Shown piece after piece: positions 20,086 through 32,100 of a stretch of DNA of 64,000 bases (position 1 is the first letter of the stretch; every line of letters starts with the position of its first letter). This DNA is from Leishmania donovani (lineage: Eukaryota > Euglenozoa > Kinetoplastea > Trypanosomatida > Trypanosomatidae). The notes below the pieces were generated by a model. The model worked only from the letters and a program-made list of their open reading frames with translations. It made no database searches and was not told where the DNA came from. A program made the translations under genes and the position numbers. Where the stretch lies: NCBI RefSeq assembly GCF_000227135.1, contig NC_018260.1:20156-84155 (forward strand). Direction: 5' to 3'.

Positions 20086-21009
20086 TTAGAAGCGGTGCAG
20101 CATACGATTGTCAATGCGCGGCTTCCATCGTACACTCGCCATGGTTATGCCGCTGAGAATAAGAAAGAAAAGGGTGCATGACGACGGCAAAAACATTAAA
20201 AAGTAAAACCTGGATCTCAGCAACGACGTCAGCACTGCCTCACATGTCTGATCATACTTAGCGTTCTCAGTCGAGCAACGCGAGGCACACATGGTGTGCG
20301 GCCACTCCACCTTCTCGCGCGTGTCGATGTCGAACGTGGTTCCGTTGGCGGCCTCGAGATAGCAAGCAGTAGGCACCATAACGGCACCTCGAAGCGGGAC
20401 TTCGTCCAGAGCAGCGCCACGGCAGCACTGCCCTTTCTTGAAACCGGAGCACTCGAGCTTATTCTCTATGTCGCACACAACACCAGGCTCCGCCGCCACC
20501 ATCTTTGCCCACACTGCCTGCAGCCCATTGAGATCGTGAAAACGAGCATAGGTCATGTAGGTCACAAACGTCCCACACACAAGTGCGTACGAGAAGAACA
20601 GCGCGGCAAGGAACATCAAAAGGGAAGAGCGTTTGCAGCAGCAGCTGGCGACGCAGCCGAGTACGCCGGTCGCAAGGATAAGAATACCAGCGGCGAGCAC
20701 GAGCATACCGCTCGTGGTGCAGGTTGCGCGAAACGACGAAAAAGCAGAGAAGCAGCTGGAGAACCACACAAGAACGCCCGCTCCGAAGAGGCTGAGAACG
20801 CCTGAAAAAAGGCCGACGAGGGCGCGGTACTTGTTGAGACGCTGCCACCACGTGCTTTGGTTGAAATTCGGGGCACCGTTTAGTTGCCTGTACACATCGT
20901 TCACCCAGTCGATGTCGTCGTTTTCCTCAACCTCCATGGAAACACCCGAAGCGAGGGCATTCGGCTCTCCCTCCTCCGTGAGCAGACGAGCGCTATCTAA
21001 GATGCTCAT
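20086..21009 (-). CDS. Tetraspanin
   Basis: 307 residues from the ATG at 21009; the frame upstream reads through a poly-T tract and is rejected. Four helices lie at about 64-86, 101-121, 130-152 and 268-290. The second ends in GVLGCVASCCCKR, the classical tetraspanin TM2 exit with Gly and palmitoylatable cysteines. The large loop between TM3 and TM4 (153-267) holds ECSGFKKGQCC (C187, C195, C196) plus C180, C216, C241, C245 and C256, enough for the usual disulfides. An acidic N-terminal tail of about 60 residues is longer than in animal members. Tetraspanins organise membrane microdomains. The neighbour at 16539-17882 appears to be a diverged relative. Confidence 0.85.
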   Translation of the reverse strand: MSILDSARLLTEEGEPNALASGVSMEVEENDDIDWVNDVYRQLNGAPNFNQSTWWQRLNKYRALVGLFSGVLSLFGAGVLVWFSSCFSAFSSFRATCTTSGMLVLAAGILILATGVLGCVASCCCKRSSLLMFLAALFFSYALVCGTFVTYMTYARFHDLNGLQAVWAKMVAAEPGVVCDIENKLECSGFKKGQCCRGAALDEVPLRGAVMVPTACYLEAANGTTFDIDTREKVEWPHTMCASRCSTENAKYDQTCEAVLTSLLRSRFYFLMFLPSSCTLFFLILSGITMASVRWKPRIDNRMLHRF

Positions 21010-21476
21010 TCGAAGGTGAAAAAAAAAAAAACAGATTCGTGCAGGACGCAATGAAACCTGGAAAAATAAAGTTACGCAGTTGCGCATACATACAGCATGC
21101 AAGCCCTACAAGGTGGGGTGCAAGCGTGGGCGTAGAAACGTGAGGAGAGAGGGAGAAAAAAAGCGCACGACAAAGAGCGGGACATGGATGGTGAGGCAGA
21201 GTAATATCATAACGTGTTTACAACCGCATTATGACGATCAAACAACACAACGGTGCGACTTAAAGTAGCCACTTCACCAGGTGACAGTGACGGCGCTCCC
21301 GTGGTCGCAGGCGTCAGTCCCAGCAACGTTGAGCATGTATGCGCACAGACAATAGCCGGCAAAGGTTGCCTAGAAGCAGCCAATGCAAAGAAGCACAGCC
21401 AAGAGGCAAATGTCGGCACGGCTACAGCGCGCTCGACGTCCAAGGTGGAGAGAGGCAGATCAATTTCGGGCCATGC

Positions 21477-21513
<37 letters not shown>

Positions 21514-22399
21514 TGTGTTTGTGTCTGTGTATGTGTGAACAAAGGTAAGATGAGGATTAGGAAGAAGGGGGCAGCCGCTCTTTTTTCGCATGCCTCATCC
21601 CATCTTTGCGCGAAATGTGTCCGTCGAGGCGTCGAAGGTGACAAGAAACTCTGTCATCCCCAAGTGGCCGTACCCACTCCCGTAGAGTGAAAAAGCGCGC
21701 TTTCGGTTACCCTGCAAGACGCAGTGCCGTTGTCAGGTGCCTGCGTCACCTCACACTCCCTCTCGGTCACCTCGGCGGCGCGTCGATAAACGGAAAAACC
21801 TCGATGGCCAAGTAAGAGGCCGCTGCGGCGGCCCGCGGCTGCGGTGTGAAGTTGAGAGACACCGGATCCGACGATGGTTGCCCTCTCCGCAATCACTCGT
21901 AGGTGCGCCGCAGTAAACCTGTGGCGGCTTCGGCATAAAAGGATAGCAGCCGCGGTGCACCTCTTCCACTGTAAGCGGCCCACTTCGAGGTGTGGCGCGC
22001 AGGGTGTTAAGGCTGAAGCGGAGATCCGCGTTAGGGCGTTAGTGCGCGCACAGCTGCTCGAATATACAGCGCCATACACTGTCACCACCCCACGTGGTAA
22101 ACCACACGAGGTGTTGCCGCCTGCCTCCCGCGTTGCGCCGCTGCCTCTAGACGCGCAGGAGCACTGACATGTACATATGTGTCTCCATTCCTTGTGCACG
22201 GTCATTCAAGGGGGAGCTGTACGTGTCTCTTCCCCACACGAGGCCACACGAAGTACTACTGTACAGGCTCTTGTTCACAACCCGCAAGAGGCAGCGGTAG
22301 CGTAGTCTCACGACTCGCCGGCGAACATGTTGCGCTCAAATCCTAGGCAGCCAGGGGCAGCTGAAGTGAGCTTACAATGCTCCGCCGACGGTGGCATCA
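21010..22399. other. Spacer with TG microsatellite; no gene seen
   Basis: Just upstream of the tetraspanin start, 12 As at about 21019-21030 give a poly-T run in the transcribed sense. No gene was recognised. A 183-residue minus frame at 21654-22205 lacks any domain and is not accepted. Confidence 0.45.
21480..21512. repeat. (TG)16 microsatellite
   Basis: An uninterrupted TG run of about 33 bases followed by imperfect TCTGTGTTTG repeats to about 21536. Read directly from sequence. Confidence 0.92.
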
Positions 22400-24315
22400 A
22401 GCACGGCTAGCCGCGGCTAAGGGATGATAAAGGACCGGTGTACTGCCCTCCCTGGCCGCACCCCACATTCGACTGCATCCGACGGACGGCTCGCAGCTTT
22501 TTCGGCTCCACGCCGAAGGCGACCCTCCCGTAGGTCTCGCGCGTTCCTGCTTTGCCGCATGACTGCGCCAATGCCTTCACACAAGGCACCGAGACACAGG
22601 CGCGAGTGATAGCCCGCTGCACCGGAAAGGCATCAAGTTCAGGCGTCGCGTTGTTGACCGGCAACACCGCTAACAAGTCTGCTGCGTAGTGGTCTCGGCT
22701 CCCCGAGGAAGAGCGGGCGGCTGTGTGGCCCACTGCGCGCGTCGCTGTCGGACTTGAAAGACGGTAGAGTGCACAACGCCGCCAAGAGGCGCACCGGCGA
22801 TCGGCAATCCTCCAGGAAGAAGGTAGTGTAGTGCTGCAGCATCGCGTAGACGGTTGCGAACCAGAAGACTGAGCCAAGCACGGTCGCGTCCTCGCCCGTG
22901 ACGGGCTGCGGCACCAACTGCAGGTAAGCTACGTGGAACAACAACAGAGAGACGATGTGCTCAGTGGTAAAGTGCATGCCAGATAGCTCGCGCGTCGGCA
23001 GACCATTGTGCGCAATGCTGCCGCACAGGGTCCGCTCTGTGTTGCGTAGAGAGAGAGAGACGAAGTCGCGCCCAGTCCCTGTGCATGATGTTAGGCAAGC
23101 TGGAAAGCCGCAACCGCATGAAAGCCCACTCCAGCTGTTCGTAGGCCTCCTCCTCCAATGAACGCTGTGGAGACGCGTCAGTGCCGCGCACAGTCGCCTT
23201 TTGAGTTGCGGCAGTGTAAACAGTTCCGGAGAGGTCGCACGGTGAAGAGGGAAGGCAACAGGGTAGAAGGCACGACCTCCTTGGACAGATAGAGTCGGAG
23301 GTACGCCGCTGCACTGTCACATCCACGTATAGCCTCGCCAGCGGTGAGGCAGAGCCCTTGTTGCAGAAGTGATAAGGGGCAAGGGGGGAGGGGGCAGGAA
23401 ATTGATTGTCCGCAGCACTTCAGCGTCAGCAGTGCATCGCATTCAGTCGAGCCTCAGAGTGGTCAATGTCTCCCCGGCAACGGCACCTTGCCCCCCCCCC
23501 GCAATCGAATGAAGCTGTCCCGCGGGCATTGGCTAGGTGCCCGTACGTTTCGCTGTGGGGTGTTGTACGCAGTGTAGGTGTCGCTAGCAAGGATCGCGTG
23601 TACGTGCACGAGCAGTTTCTCGGTGGAGAAGACGAGTCTCAGCCCACCGTGGCGTCAACAATGGAGAGCAGGGGAAGATCCACTGCGCCCATACACTTCT
23701 CCGCCGTTATTCACGAAACGCAGCACACAACATTTCGCATCGCATCCTTCACAACGCTGCGGCGCACCGGGTAAAACAGAGCAGACCGCTCACGCCTTTG
23801 CAGCTGCGAAAGCTCCGTGGCTCCTGCATCACCTACGCCAGCGTGTTACTCTGCTTCCAGTCGTGCAGCAAGCTCCACCACACTGGGACGCACCGTGCGC
23901 GCTACTCCGGCACTAACGAGGGCTCTCTGCACGCAGTGCCAGTGTAGTTCCACGGCTTATCACATTGAGAATCTGAGAAAAAGAGCGCATCACCGCATAC
24001 CTCCCGTGGAACGCTGCAGTGAAAGTCCTGTTGCAGGTAAACACCCATAGCGCCACTCACCTTTCTCAGCAAAGCCGAAATTGGCGTTCGTCAGCTCGGC
24101 AGCACATGTGCCGCGGCGCACGTCTGCTGCCGTCAGTTCACAGCTCCGTTTTCGCCTATTCGACCGTACGCGGACAAGGAAGACGTTCTGGGCAGCGCAC
24201 TCGACACCGGAGACGCGCCAAAGTGCGTCGCTGCACCGCCACGGTTCATCTTGGCCGCCGCCGCTTTGCAGCTCGTCCACGTCGCCTCTACGTCGAGGCC
24301 CACATCGCCGCTCAT
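22400..24315 (-). pseudogene. Probable decayed protein gene with several frameshifts
   Basis: Protein-like stretches run in one direction but jump between minus frames and meet stops. An ATG at 24315 opens MSGDVGLDVEATWTSCKAAA and stops near 24130, while a different frame continues with ELTAADVRRG. Fragments follow around 23700 (ALFYPVRRSVVKDAMRN). Then comes 22961-23326 (EEEAYEQLEWAFMRLRLSSL), 22639-22977 with hydrophobic segments (EHIVSLLLFHVAYLQL and GSVFWFATVYAMLQHY), and 22407-22700 (NNATPELDAFPVQRAIT). No fragment is a known family to me. The size (about 1.9 kb) fits the otherwise empty slot between two genes. It could instead be several unrelated chance frames. Boundaries are approximate. 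Confidence 0.42.
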
Positions 24316-25003
24316 CTCCACCGCGAGGACACGCGTTGTGCAGAGGGTGAAAACGGGGGCCGTCACCGCACCAAAAAAAAATAAAAAGAAGCAACCAAAG
24401 GCAACGGTAAACGAGAGTAAAACGAAATCACGGGCACTCGGACGCAGTCACGGGGAGAGGGAGGCGACAGCTGGAAAGAGAAAGCGATGAGGAACCACGC
24501 ACAGGGGCGCGGCGTGAAGCGCGTTTTTCTTTTTCGTATTCCACGCGCCTAGTGTTCACGTCCTCCATTCATCGCCCCCTTACACCCATCGGGGGGAGAA
24601 GGGCCTGGGATAAAACAGTGGACAGCAAAAAACAAGAAGCACGTTGCCGTCGGCCCGAACAGCATCCGTGGACGGTAGTGGCCTTGCGCACTCTTCTGTA
24701 GCTGCTTCGAAAAAGAAATGACGCTCCATCAGCGGGTGCGGTTTGCTGAGGCTCGCGTCTACCCACGTTGAGCACTACCCCCATCCAGCTCCCTTCTCTT
24801 TACCGACAGCCAAGCCGCAGCACCGCGCCGGCCTCTCCCGTTCTCTTACGCATCACGCTTTAAGGGAGCGGGCAGAAGGAGCAAGGCATCTTTGTACCAA
24901 AATGTTGTCGCTGAGGGGGTGCTGCTCTACGAGCCGCACTTCCAAAAACTAAATCGTCCAACACGTGTGCGGCACAACACTTGGGGGCGTCCGGTCGTGC
25001 TCT
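24316..25003. other. Spacer; no gene seen
   Basis: Plus-strand A-rich sequence at 24370-24400 gives a pyrimidine tract just upstream of the decayed gene's first ATG, as a real splice signal would. No other feature was recognised. Confidence 0.4.
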
Positions 25004-25619
25004 TCTTGCTTCGTCCCTAGCGTGTGTCCATTCGCTGCCACACAGCATGAGCCAAGCTCCGCTCGGCCCCCGGCGTGCCACAGGCCCCATCGCCTGGCGC
25101 GAAGCAGCCCGAGACACGCACGCATGCAAGCAATGCCCCGACCCAGCCACCTCAGCACGGCCTCCGTCTCGAGCTGCGCCCACCCCTCCCCGCTCCGNNN
25201 NNNNNNNNNNNNNNNNNNNNNNNNNNNNNNNNNNNNNNNNNNNNNNNNNNNNNNNNNNNNNNNNNNNNNNNNNNNNNNNNNNNNNNNNNNNNNNNNNNNN
25301 NNNNNNNNNNNNNNNNNNNNNNNNNNNNGAGCCATGCTGGCACCTCGGCCCATCGCATGGGTGGCGCAAGCGTGCTCTCTGTCGCCGGTCGCTCCGACGC
25401 ATCCCCGTCCAGGACCTGACCACCGACATCCGCAGTGATACGTCGCACCCACCTGCCTAGGCGGCAGGCGCTTCACCCTGTCATCACCAGCGGTGGGCTC
25501 GGCATTTCGCAGGCACAGGAAGGGAGGGCTGCTTGGCTTCCCCGCCCCCACTCCCTCCCCCGCGCCGACAGAGCGAGTAGGGGTGTACTGAGCACCGAGA
25601 TACCACGCACTGAGGTGTC
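25004..25619 (-). repeat. SIDER-like retroposon family A, copy A2 (131-N gap)
   Basis: It matches copies A1 and A3 on both sides of the gap at 25198-25328. Identity with A3 extends about 15 bases beyond the shared terminus (CTTCTTGCTTCGTCCC at about 25004), which reads as an A/G-rich tail in the minus sense. It ends 76 bases after the stop codon of the gene at 25696-27360 and so is probably in its 3' UTR. Confidence 0.7.
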
Positions 25620-25695
25620 TTTTCGCCCCTACCTGCGCCATAAGGCGATGTGTGGTGGTCAGGTAGCCGAAGAAGAGAGTGCTGCTCCCCTTTGA

Positions 25696-27360
25696 CTAGA
25701 AGGCCGAGAAGTCGTGCTCGCTAACGACGAATCCAGCCTCGATCGGCATAGTAGCAGCGCACCCCGCGAAGTGGCCTCCTTGTGTGGTGCAACCAGTCCT
25801 TGTCATGCAAGGCGATGTTGCATCTTTATCAGTGCTCGTCGATGAGGAGGCCGGTGCCGATCGTGACAGCCACAGATGGCGCAGGTGTGCGGTCTTCGGT
25901 GTCGGGTATAGAAGTGAGGTGCTCGCCTGCGGCCCAGGCACAGCGACAAGCTGGGCGAGGGCAGGCTCAAGTCCCAAAGCTGCGAAAAGGCTGGTGAGTC
26001 GGATCAAAAGCCACTCAGCCGCAATGACACTACAAATGGTGTCGGTCAAGTCCACTTGTATCGTCGGCGCCATCATGAGCTTCTCCGGTCGTGCCGCTGC
26101 GTCTCGTACGCAAACTCGATTCGCGGTCGGCAAAGGTATCTTCATTGGTGAAGCGCCGTTCATGTCGCGCATCCACTCGGCTACGTGCTCCTCGACGACG
26201 CGTAGCACGTCTGATGTCACAGCCGCGCTTTCCTCGGCGAGGCTTACGACGACAACAAAAGTGGAAGAGAGCTGCCGCTGACGTTCCATGCGCGCGCTTT
26301 GCCGTGCCGCGTACCGATGCAGCAGCGGCGAAGTGCATCGGCGTGCCAACTCCTTCATGCAGCCCCACCACGAGGCGCTCACGGCACTCGCACTCTGCGA
26401 CACCGGCACCGGCGTAGTGATGTGATTGGGATAGACGGCGACATCGGCGCGGTTGTAGCGCAGCACTGAGCCAAGTGCTGCGAAAATGTGCAATGGGCTT
26501 TGCCAAAGTTGGCAACGCTGGCCGTCTCGCCGGCGCATTCCAAGTCCCAGGAGCGACTTCGCGGGCGGCTGCACGGGGGTACACGATGACGGCGCTTCAG
26601 CGCTCAGCTTCCATCGACGAAAACTCGCTGCGCTCGGTGCACCATACTGGCGCACTAGAGCTCCGCAATCACTCACACGACCACCAGCACGAGCCGCTGC
26701 CGGCCTCACGTCAATAACCCCCTCAACGTCGTGCATGAGCACCATCGCGCGCTTGCCGTCGACTGAGGCACCCACACAGTGACGCGTTACAAACCGCTTC
26801 CCGTGCCATCGATACAACTCCATTTCCTGTACATCCCATGCATCGAGAGCTTGTCCATCCACCTCAGTTATGCTGCGAAACACGACACAGCAGAACGGTT
26901 TCACGTCAAAGGGCGCATTCATCTCGTGGCGCTCCTTCAGCTCTACCCACGCGAACAGAGTAGCCCTTCGCACCTCTGCAGCAAGCCCAACAATCGCGCC
27001 GGCTTCGTCATCCTCTACAAAGGTCACAGTGGGGAACTCAAGCTCCACCTCATCTGCCACGTCCAGCCACGCCCGCAGGCCTGCCACAGCACACAAGCGC
27101 AAGTTCCCCGTCATGTTCACGAGCGCCACGCGTGGCCGCACAGGCATTGACGCAGGCGCTACATCCTCGTCCTCTCTGCTCCATAGAGCTTGTGACACGC
27201 TCGCCTGCTGGTTGTACACGAGGTTGTAGCCAATGTAGCCGCTTATGCAGGCAATGCCGACCGCAACGGCAACTTTCTGCCGCAGAGAAGGCTCATCCAC
27301 GACAGGACCATCGCCCGTATCTCCGTCGACGTGCAGACCATCTAAGCTGGGTTCCCTCAT
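25696..27360 (-). CDS. Hypothetical single-pass membrane protein
   Basis: 554 residues from the ATG at 27360. The open frame continues upstream only because repeat A3 and its gap lack stops in this frame. One hydrophobic segment near the N terminus (about 29-47, VAVAVGIACISGYIGYNLVY) follows an acidic leader, so this looks like a signal anchor with most of the protein on one side. The rest is mixed alpha/beta in character, with FPTVTFVEDDEAGAIVGLAA, an ELYRWHGKRFVTRH segment and a Ser/Thr-rich stretch near 510. I recognise no family or catalytic motif. It is notable for being bracketed by two near-identical direct repeats (A2 and A3). Confidence 0.78.
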   Translation of the reverse strand: MREPSLDGLHVDGDTGDGPVVDEPSLRQKVAVAVGIACISGYIGYNLVYNQQASVSQALWSREDEDVAPASMPVRPRVALVNMTGNLRLCAVAGLRAWLDVADEVELEFPTVTFVEDDEAGAIVGLAAEVRRATLFAWVELKERHEMNAPFDVKPFCCVVFRSITEVDGQALDAWDVQEMELYRWHGKRFVTRHCVGASVDGKRAMVLMHDVEGVIDVRPAAARAGGRVSDCGALVRQYGAPSAASFRRWKLSAEAPSSCTPVQPPAKSLLGLGMRRRDGQRCQLWQSPLHIFAALGSVLRYNRADVAVYPNHITTPVPVSQSASAVSASWWGCMKELARRCTSPLLHRYAARQSARMERQRQLSSTFVVVVSLAEESAAVTSDVLRVVEEHVAEWMRDMNGASPMKIPLPTANRVCVRDAAARPEKLMMAPTIQVDLTDTICSVIAAEWLLIRLTSLFAALGLEPALAQLVAVPGPQASTSLLYPTPKTAHLRHLWLSRSAPASSSTSTDKDATSPCMTRTGCTTQGGHFAGCAATMPIEAGFVVSEHDFSAF

Positions 27361-27528
27361 CACCGCAACGTCGTAGTGAGGTTTCGATTTGGCTCCGTTA
27401 TGCGTGTGCAAAGACGACCCCGTTCTGCCACGAAAGAACGCTCGAAAGTGGGCAAGTACGCCCGCAGAAACCGTGGAAGCACAAAAAGAGGGGACAGTGA
27501 AGAGCGGAGAGAAGCGGCGACATTTTCT

Positions 27529-28263
27529 TCTTGCTTCGTCCCCAACGTGTGTCCATTCGCTGCCACACAGCATGAGCCAAGCTCCGCTCGGCCCCCGGCG
27601 TGCCACAGGCCCCATCGCCTGGCGCGAAGCAGCCCGAGACACGCACGCATGCAAGCAATGCCCCGACCCAGCCACCTCAGCACGGCCTCCGTCTCGAGCT
27701 GCGCCCACCCCTCCCCGCTCCGNNNNNNNNNNNNNNNNNNNNNNNNNNNNNNNNNNNNNNNNNNNNNNNNNNNNNNNNNNNNNNNNNNNNNNNNNNNNNN
27801 NNNNNNNNNNNNNNNNNNNNNGGGGTCGCCTCATAGCCGCTCCCCCATCATGCCGGTCGCCACCCCGGGTGCACCACCATCACCACCACCACCCCCCCGT
27901 CCCTACACCTCGGCGTGACGCCCAGGCTGCCCCAACCAGTAGGCAGTGCGAGGGGCGCGTGAGATGCACTCGAGCCATGCTGGCACCTCGGCCCATCGCA
28001 TGGGTGGCGCAAGCGTGCTCTCTGTCGCCGGTCGCTCCGACGCATCCCCGTCCAGGACCTGACCACCGACATCCGCAGTGATACGTCGCACCCACCTGCC
28101 TAGGCGGCAGGCGCTTCACCCTGTCATCACCAGCGGTGGGCTCGGCATTTCGCAGGCACAGGAAGGGAGGGCTGCTTGGCTTCCCCGCCCCCACTCCCTC
28201 CCCCGCGCCGACAGAGCGAGTAGGGGTGTACTGAGCACCGAGATACCACGCACTGAGGTGTCC
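27529..28263 (-). repeat. SIDER-like retroposon family A, copy A3 (99-N gap)
   Basis: CGTGTGTCCATTCGCTGCC at 27546 to GAGGTGTCC at 28263, with a gap at 27723-27821 at the same element position as in A1. After the gap it reads GGGGTCGCC, against GGGGTTCGCC after the poly-C in A1. Similarity with A2 extends left to about 27529. It lies between the carboxypeptidase stop codon (29125) and the start codon at 27360. Confidence 0.7.
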
Positions 28264-29124
28264 TAAATGATCACGGCGAAGAAAGGAAGGAAAAACAAAA
28301 GAGCCCAAAGCAAGACGTGTGATAACGACGGAAAAAAAAGGCAACCGCACACCGACGAGAGGGAGAGAGTGTGGTAGCCCGCTAGGCTGCACAAAGGTGG
28401 GCGCTCGGTTTCCTCCTCTCGCCCTCCTCGTCCTCTTCCAAGCAGTGGCCTAGTAGCTTGCAGTCCTCCCTACAAGGTGCAAGCTTATTTTCTTGTTCCT
28501 TCGGTTCCGCGTATTGGTGCTGCCCCACCGCGTATGCTGAGTGCCACCGGGCACCCACCTGATTCTCAGAATGGAGCGAGAGAGATGACGTGGGGATGGA
28601 AGCGCGGACGGAGCTTCCCCTGTATCGTTCGTTCGCCTGCTGCGCTGCTCGCCTTCTGCCCTCCCGCGCCAAACGGCAGAGGCGGAGGCGGGGGCGGAGC
28701 TGGAAAAGGGGAGCCGAAAAAAAAAAAGACCACGTGGAAAGGTCAAAAAAAGCGAACAATACAATGATAGAAGGGCACGATGGCCCGCATACACATTTCA
28801 AGGTCTGCGTTGCATCGCACCGCTGGGCACGGTACGCTCGAGCGGCGCATGCTAGCGAGTGAGACAGATGAGCATATTAGAGAACGGAAGAACAGAAGTT
28901 CACGCGCTGGAAAGGTGGCGCGCCGAAAGGCAGCATTGCACATGTGAACGCACACATGCACTGAGAGTCTCGCAGAAACGCCCACATGCGCAGACAGGCA
29001 GAGAAGGAGAGGCGGAGAAAGAAGTACACATTTTACAGAGGAGTAAAGCGGCCTCTTGCGCTCAAGCACGCTAAGCAGACAGTACCGCGAGAAGGACGTG
29101 GGATGCAGCTCCGCAGTCTCTCGC
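28264..29124. other. 3' flank of the carboxypeptidase gene; no gene seen
   Basis: Minus frames of 139 and 114 residues at about 28382-28801 have no domain and run through a poly-A/poly-T tract, so they are not accepted. No RNA gene was recognised. Confidence 0.45.
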
Positions 29125-32100
29125 CTATGTGAATAGATTCGTAGGAATCTCCTCATCCAAACTGCTCACGCTGCTTCGGCTATCGTCAGAGTCGTCAGCG
29201 GCGCTGCCGGAGGAGTTGCAGCCGGACCAGTCTTGGTCGTCGCTACCAGAGCCGACGGGCGAGGACGCGCTATGTTCGCTAACCTCAGATGCGTTACCGG
29301 CATACTGAGCCTCCGAACGCCTCCTCCGCGTGTGTCTCGCGCTCGTCGTACCGAGCAGCTCATCCTCCTCCATCTCAGCATCGTCGCTGTCCTCCTCGGT
29401 AGAGATATCGCTGCCGCTCGCAATGCTCCCCTCCTCGTCTTTGCCGTCCTCATCCTTGGCTGGTGTTGCCCCCTCGCGGCAGTCTGCCATGAACAGGTAG
29501 TCCAGTGCTTCCACTTGACCCGCTACGGGGACGACAGATAGCCCGCTACAGGCTTCGTTTGGTGCCGCCGGCGAGCGGGCACGCACCGGGGACCCCACTC
29601 GTCGGTCCTCACGTGTTGCTGCCGCGTACTGTCCCGCGCGAGGAAGAGCCGCACCGGACTCCCTCGAGGAGGGTGAAAAAGGGTTCTTGGGCGGCTCACG
29701 GCCACCTCCAGCGGCAGCGGTCATGCTCCACGACAGTTGCAGCGCCGCTGACTTGAGCACATCGCTTTGGCTGCTCTTTGGATCGCTGCAGCCGCTGTCC
29801 GCCGCCAGCGCCGTAAGCGCCGCCCATTGTCGAAAAAGAATTGACAACGCTCGCAGGAAGACGTCTCCCATGGCACGAAATACGGTGGGGCTGTAGTGCA
29901 CCTCCGCCTTGCACACGGCTGACACCGGTGCGGCAGCGTCATCGTCGTGGGTGCCAGCGCTCACTCGCAGCAGCTCGGGAACACAGACCAGGCCACCCAC
30001 CATTGTTGCCTCGAAGCCGTAGCTCATGCGCACACCGAACTCGTCGTAGAGGACAACACGCGCAGACCCCTTCTTGTCCTTGGTTACAGCAAAGGAGCTC
30101 TGCGAGAGGGAAAAGGACGGGAATAGCTGTGATAGCAAGGCAGCAATGACCTTCTCCGGGCCAGCGGGGGCCGTGCTGGACGCTCTCCGAGTGCGACGGC
30201 GTCGACCGCCATCACCGCCTCTTGTGCCTTTGTGACGAGAGTGAGTGGCGACGCCTCGTATCGTGTTCATGGTGCACCCATATACAAGAAAGTTCTTGGC
30301 TCGCGAATGACCGTGAAAGTCGGCAAACATCACAACCTGACGCTTCTCCTCGCCCGTCCAGTATCGCAGCAGCTGCTTCATCGCGTAGAGAGTGGGGTTG
30401 AAATCTGCCTTAGGATTCGTGTAGTCTCGATTTAGGTCTGCGCCGGCGAATGAGCAGCGATGGTTGCCCATGATCACGCCGTCGGCGTTCAGCATGGGTA
30501 TCACCTTGAAGACAAAGTTGTCACACAGGTGGGACGCGTATTCTGCGGCCACCGCTGGCGGGCAGAGAAGGGTATCCAGCAGACCCTGCATGACCCAGCT
30601 GGCGTTTGTTTCGCCAGGGTGCACACGCGCCACAAGCAGCGCGATGGGGCGGCGCCGTATTTCGTCCGCGGTGTACGGCTCCCCAGTATCTCGGTTACGT
30701 AGCGCCGTCACCGTCAGCAGCGGCACCTGCAACCCGCCCGGTGTCCAGCATAAGCACTGCGGCAACAGCGAGCGCGTTGGGCACGCATGAGACTCCCTTG
30801 CCAGCCACGCGAGATGATCTCGCATCTCGGTGTATGTGAACGGGAAGCAGTTGGCAAGGTAAACCGTTCCGGCCACCGTCGTCGGCATGGTGACGGAGAA
30901 GGTGACTGTGAAGTAGCACTTCTGCTTCAGCACTCCCGACTCTGCAGGTGTGGATGCGGTAAACGGCGGCGGCATCGCAGGCGGCGGTGACAGTGTGGGG
31001 AGTGCCGGAATGCGCTTCTTCGCAATCACCGGCGGCGGTGCACGTCCACCGAGGTGCGAAACCGGCGCGCACGGGCTCACCGACATTGATAGCGGTCGCG
31101 GAGACATGGAGAGTGGGGATGCAGCCGGAGCGCTGGCGGCCTCCCCGGTTTTCCCGAAGTAGTGCGCGCGCGCAGGACGGAGGAAAGCGTTGCCAAAGTA
31201 AAAGATGCCCTCGCCGGCGCGAGTCCACTTGGGCCGCGGCGCGCTCGGGTCGGAAGAGTTTCCGCCGTCCGGAACGTGCAACAGCAGTGGTTTTTGGCCC
31301 TCGTTGAAGGTAGAATCGCCTTTTTCCATATTCAGGATGTTGAAGCGGTACGTTTTGCCAGGGGTGAAGTGGCGCATGCCAAAACTGAACCACTGCGTGT
31401 AAGAGTTGGTGGCGGTGTCCCAGGAAAGGACTAGGTCGTACTCGCTGTCTGTCACTTCGATGGCGCGCTGCAGGTTGCCGCTTTCGTAGTCCGAAAAGAA
31501 CTCGACTCCGTCAGCGCTCCCCTGAACGGCACTGGGTGCGTCTCCAGCTGCGCCGGGTGACGCGCTGCTCAGTCGCTCAAAAACCACCTTGTGCACATGC
31601 GGAGTCGGGCCACCATCGCACGCCGCTTCGTCCAAGAGTGTAAGCCGCGCGATGTGGTGGCGCAGTACACGAACCCGGTCTTCCTCACACACATTGATCA
31701 GCGGCACGCTGAGATGCGCGTCCTCTGCGGCAGCAGCAACAGAGGAGGAGGCGCCGTACCAGCTCTCCGCCGTCGTTGGTGGTGCCGCGTCCTTGAACGG
31801 CCACGGCAGCTGTGAGGGGTCGAACGCCACCAGCTCCGACACAGGATCCACGTCGCCGCTGCGCAGCTCTGGAGAGAACACATCTGGGCGGATGTCTACG
31901 AGCAGGAGACAATTATCCGAGCCCCCGCGTCCCGAACGCGCTGCTGTGAGCGAGGGAGAGATGATCGAGTCCAACACCGTCTCCGTCGAGCGACCGGCAC
32001 ACTGAGCTAGCGGCGCCTGCGTCGACGACGGGCGCGCCTGAGAGGCGTCTGCCCTCGTATCGACTGCGCTGTGGCAGCTGCCCACGGGCTCAGACAAGTG

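Noticed and set aside
27361..27834. N-terminal extension of the 554-residue protein to 712 residues
   Set aside because: The extension translates the repeat A3 and its N gap; the ATG at 27360 starts a sensible membrane anchor.
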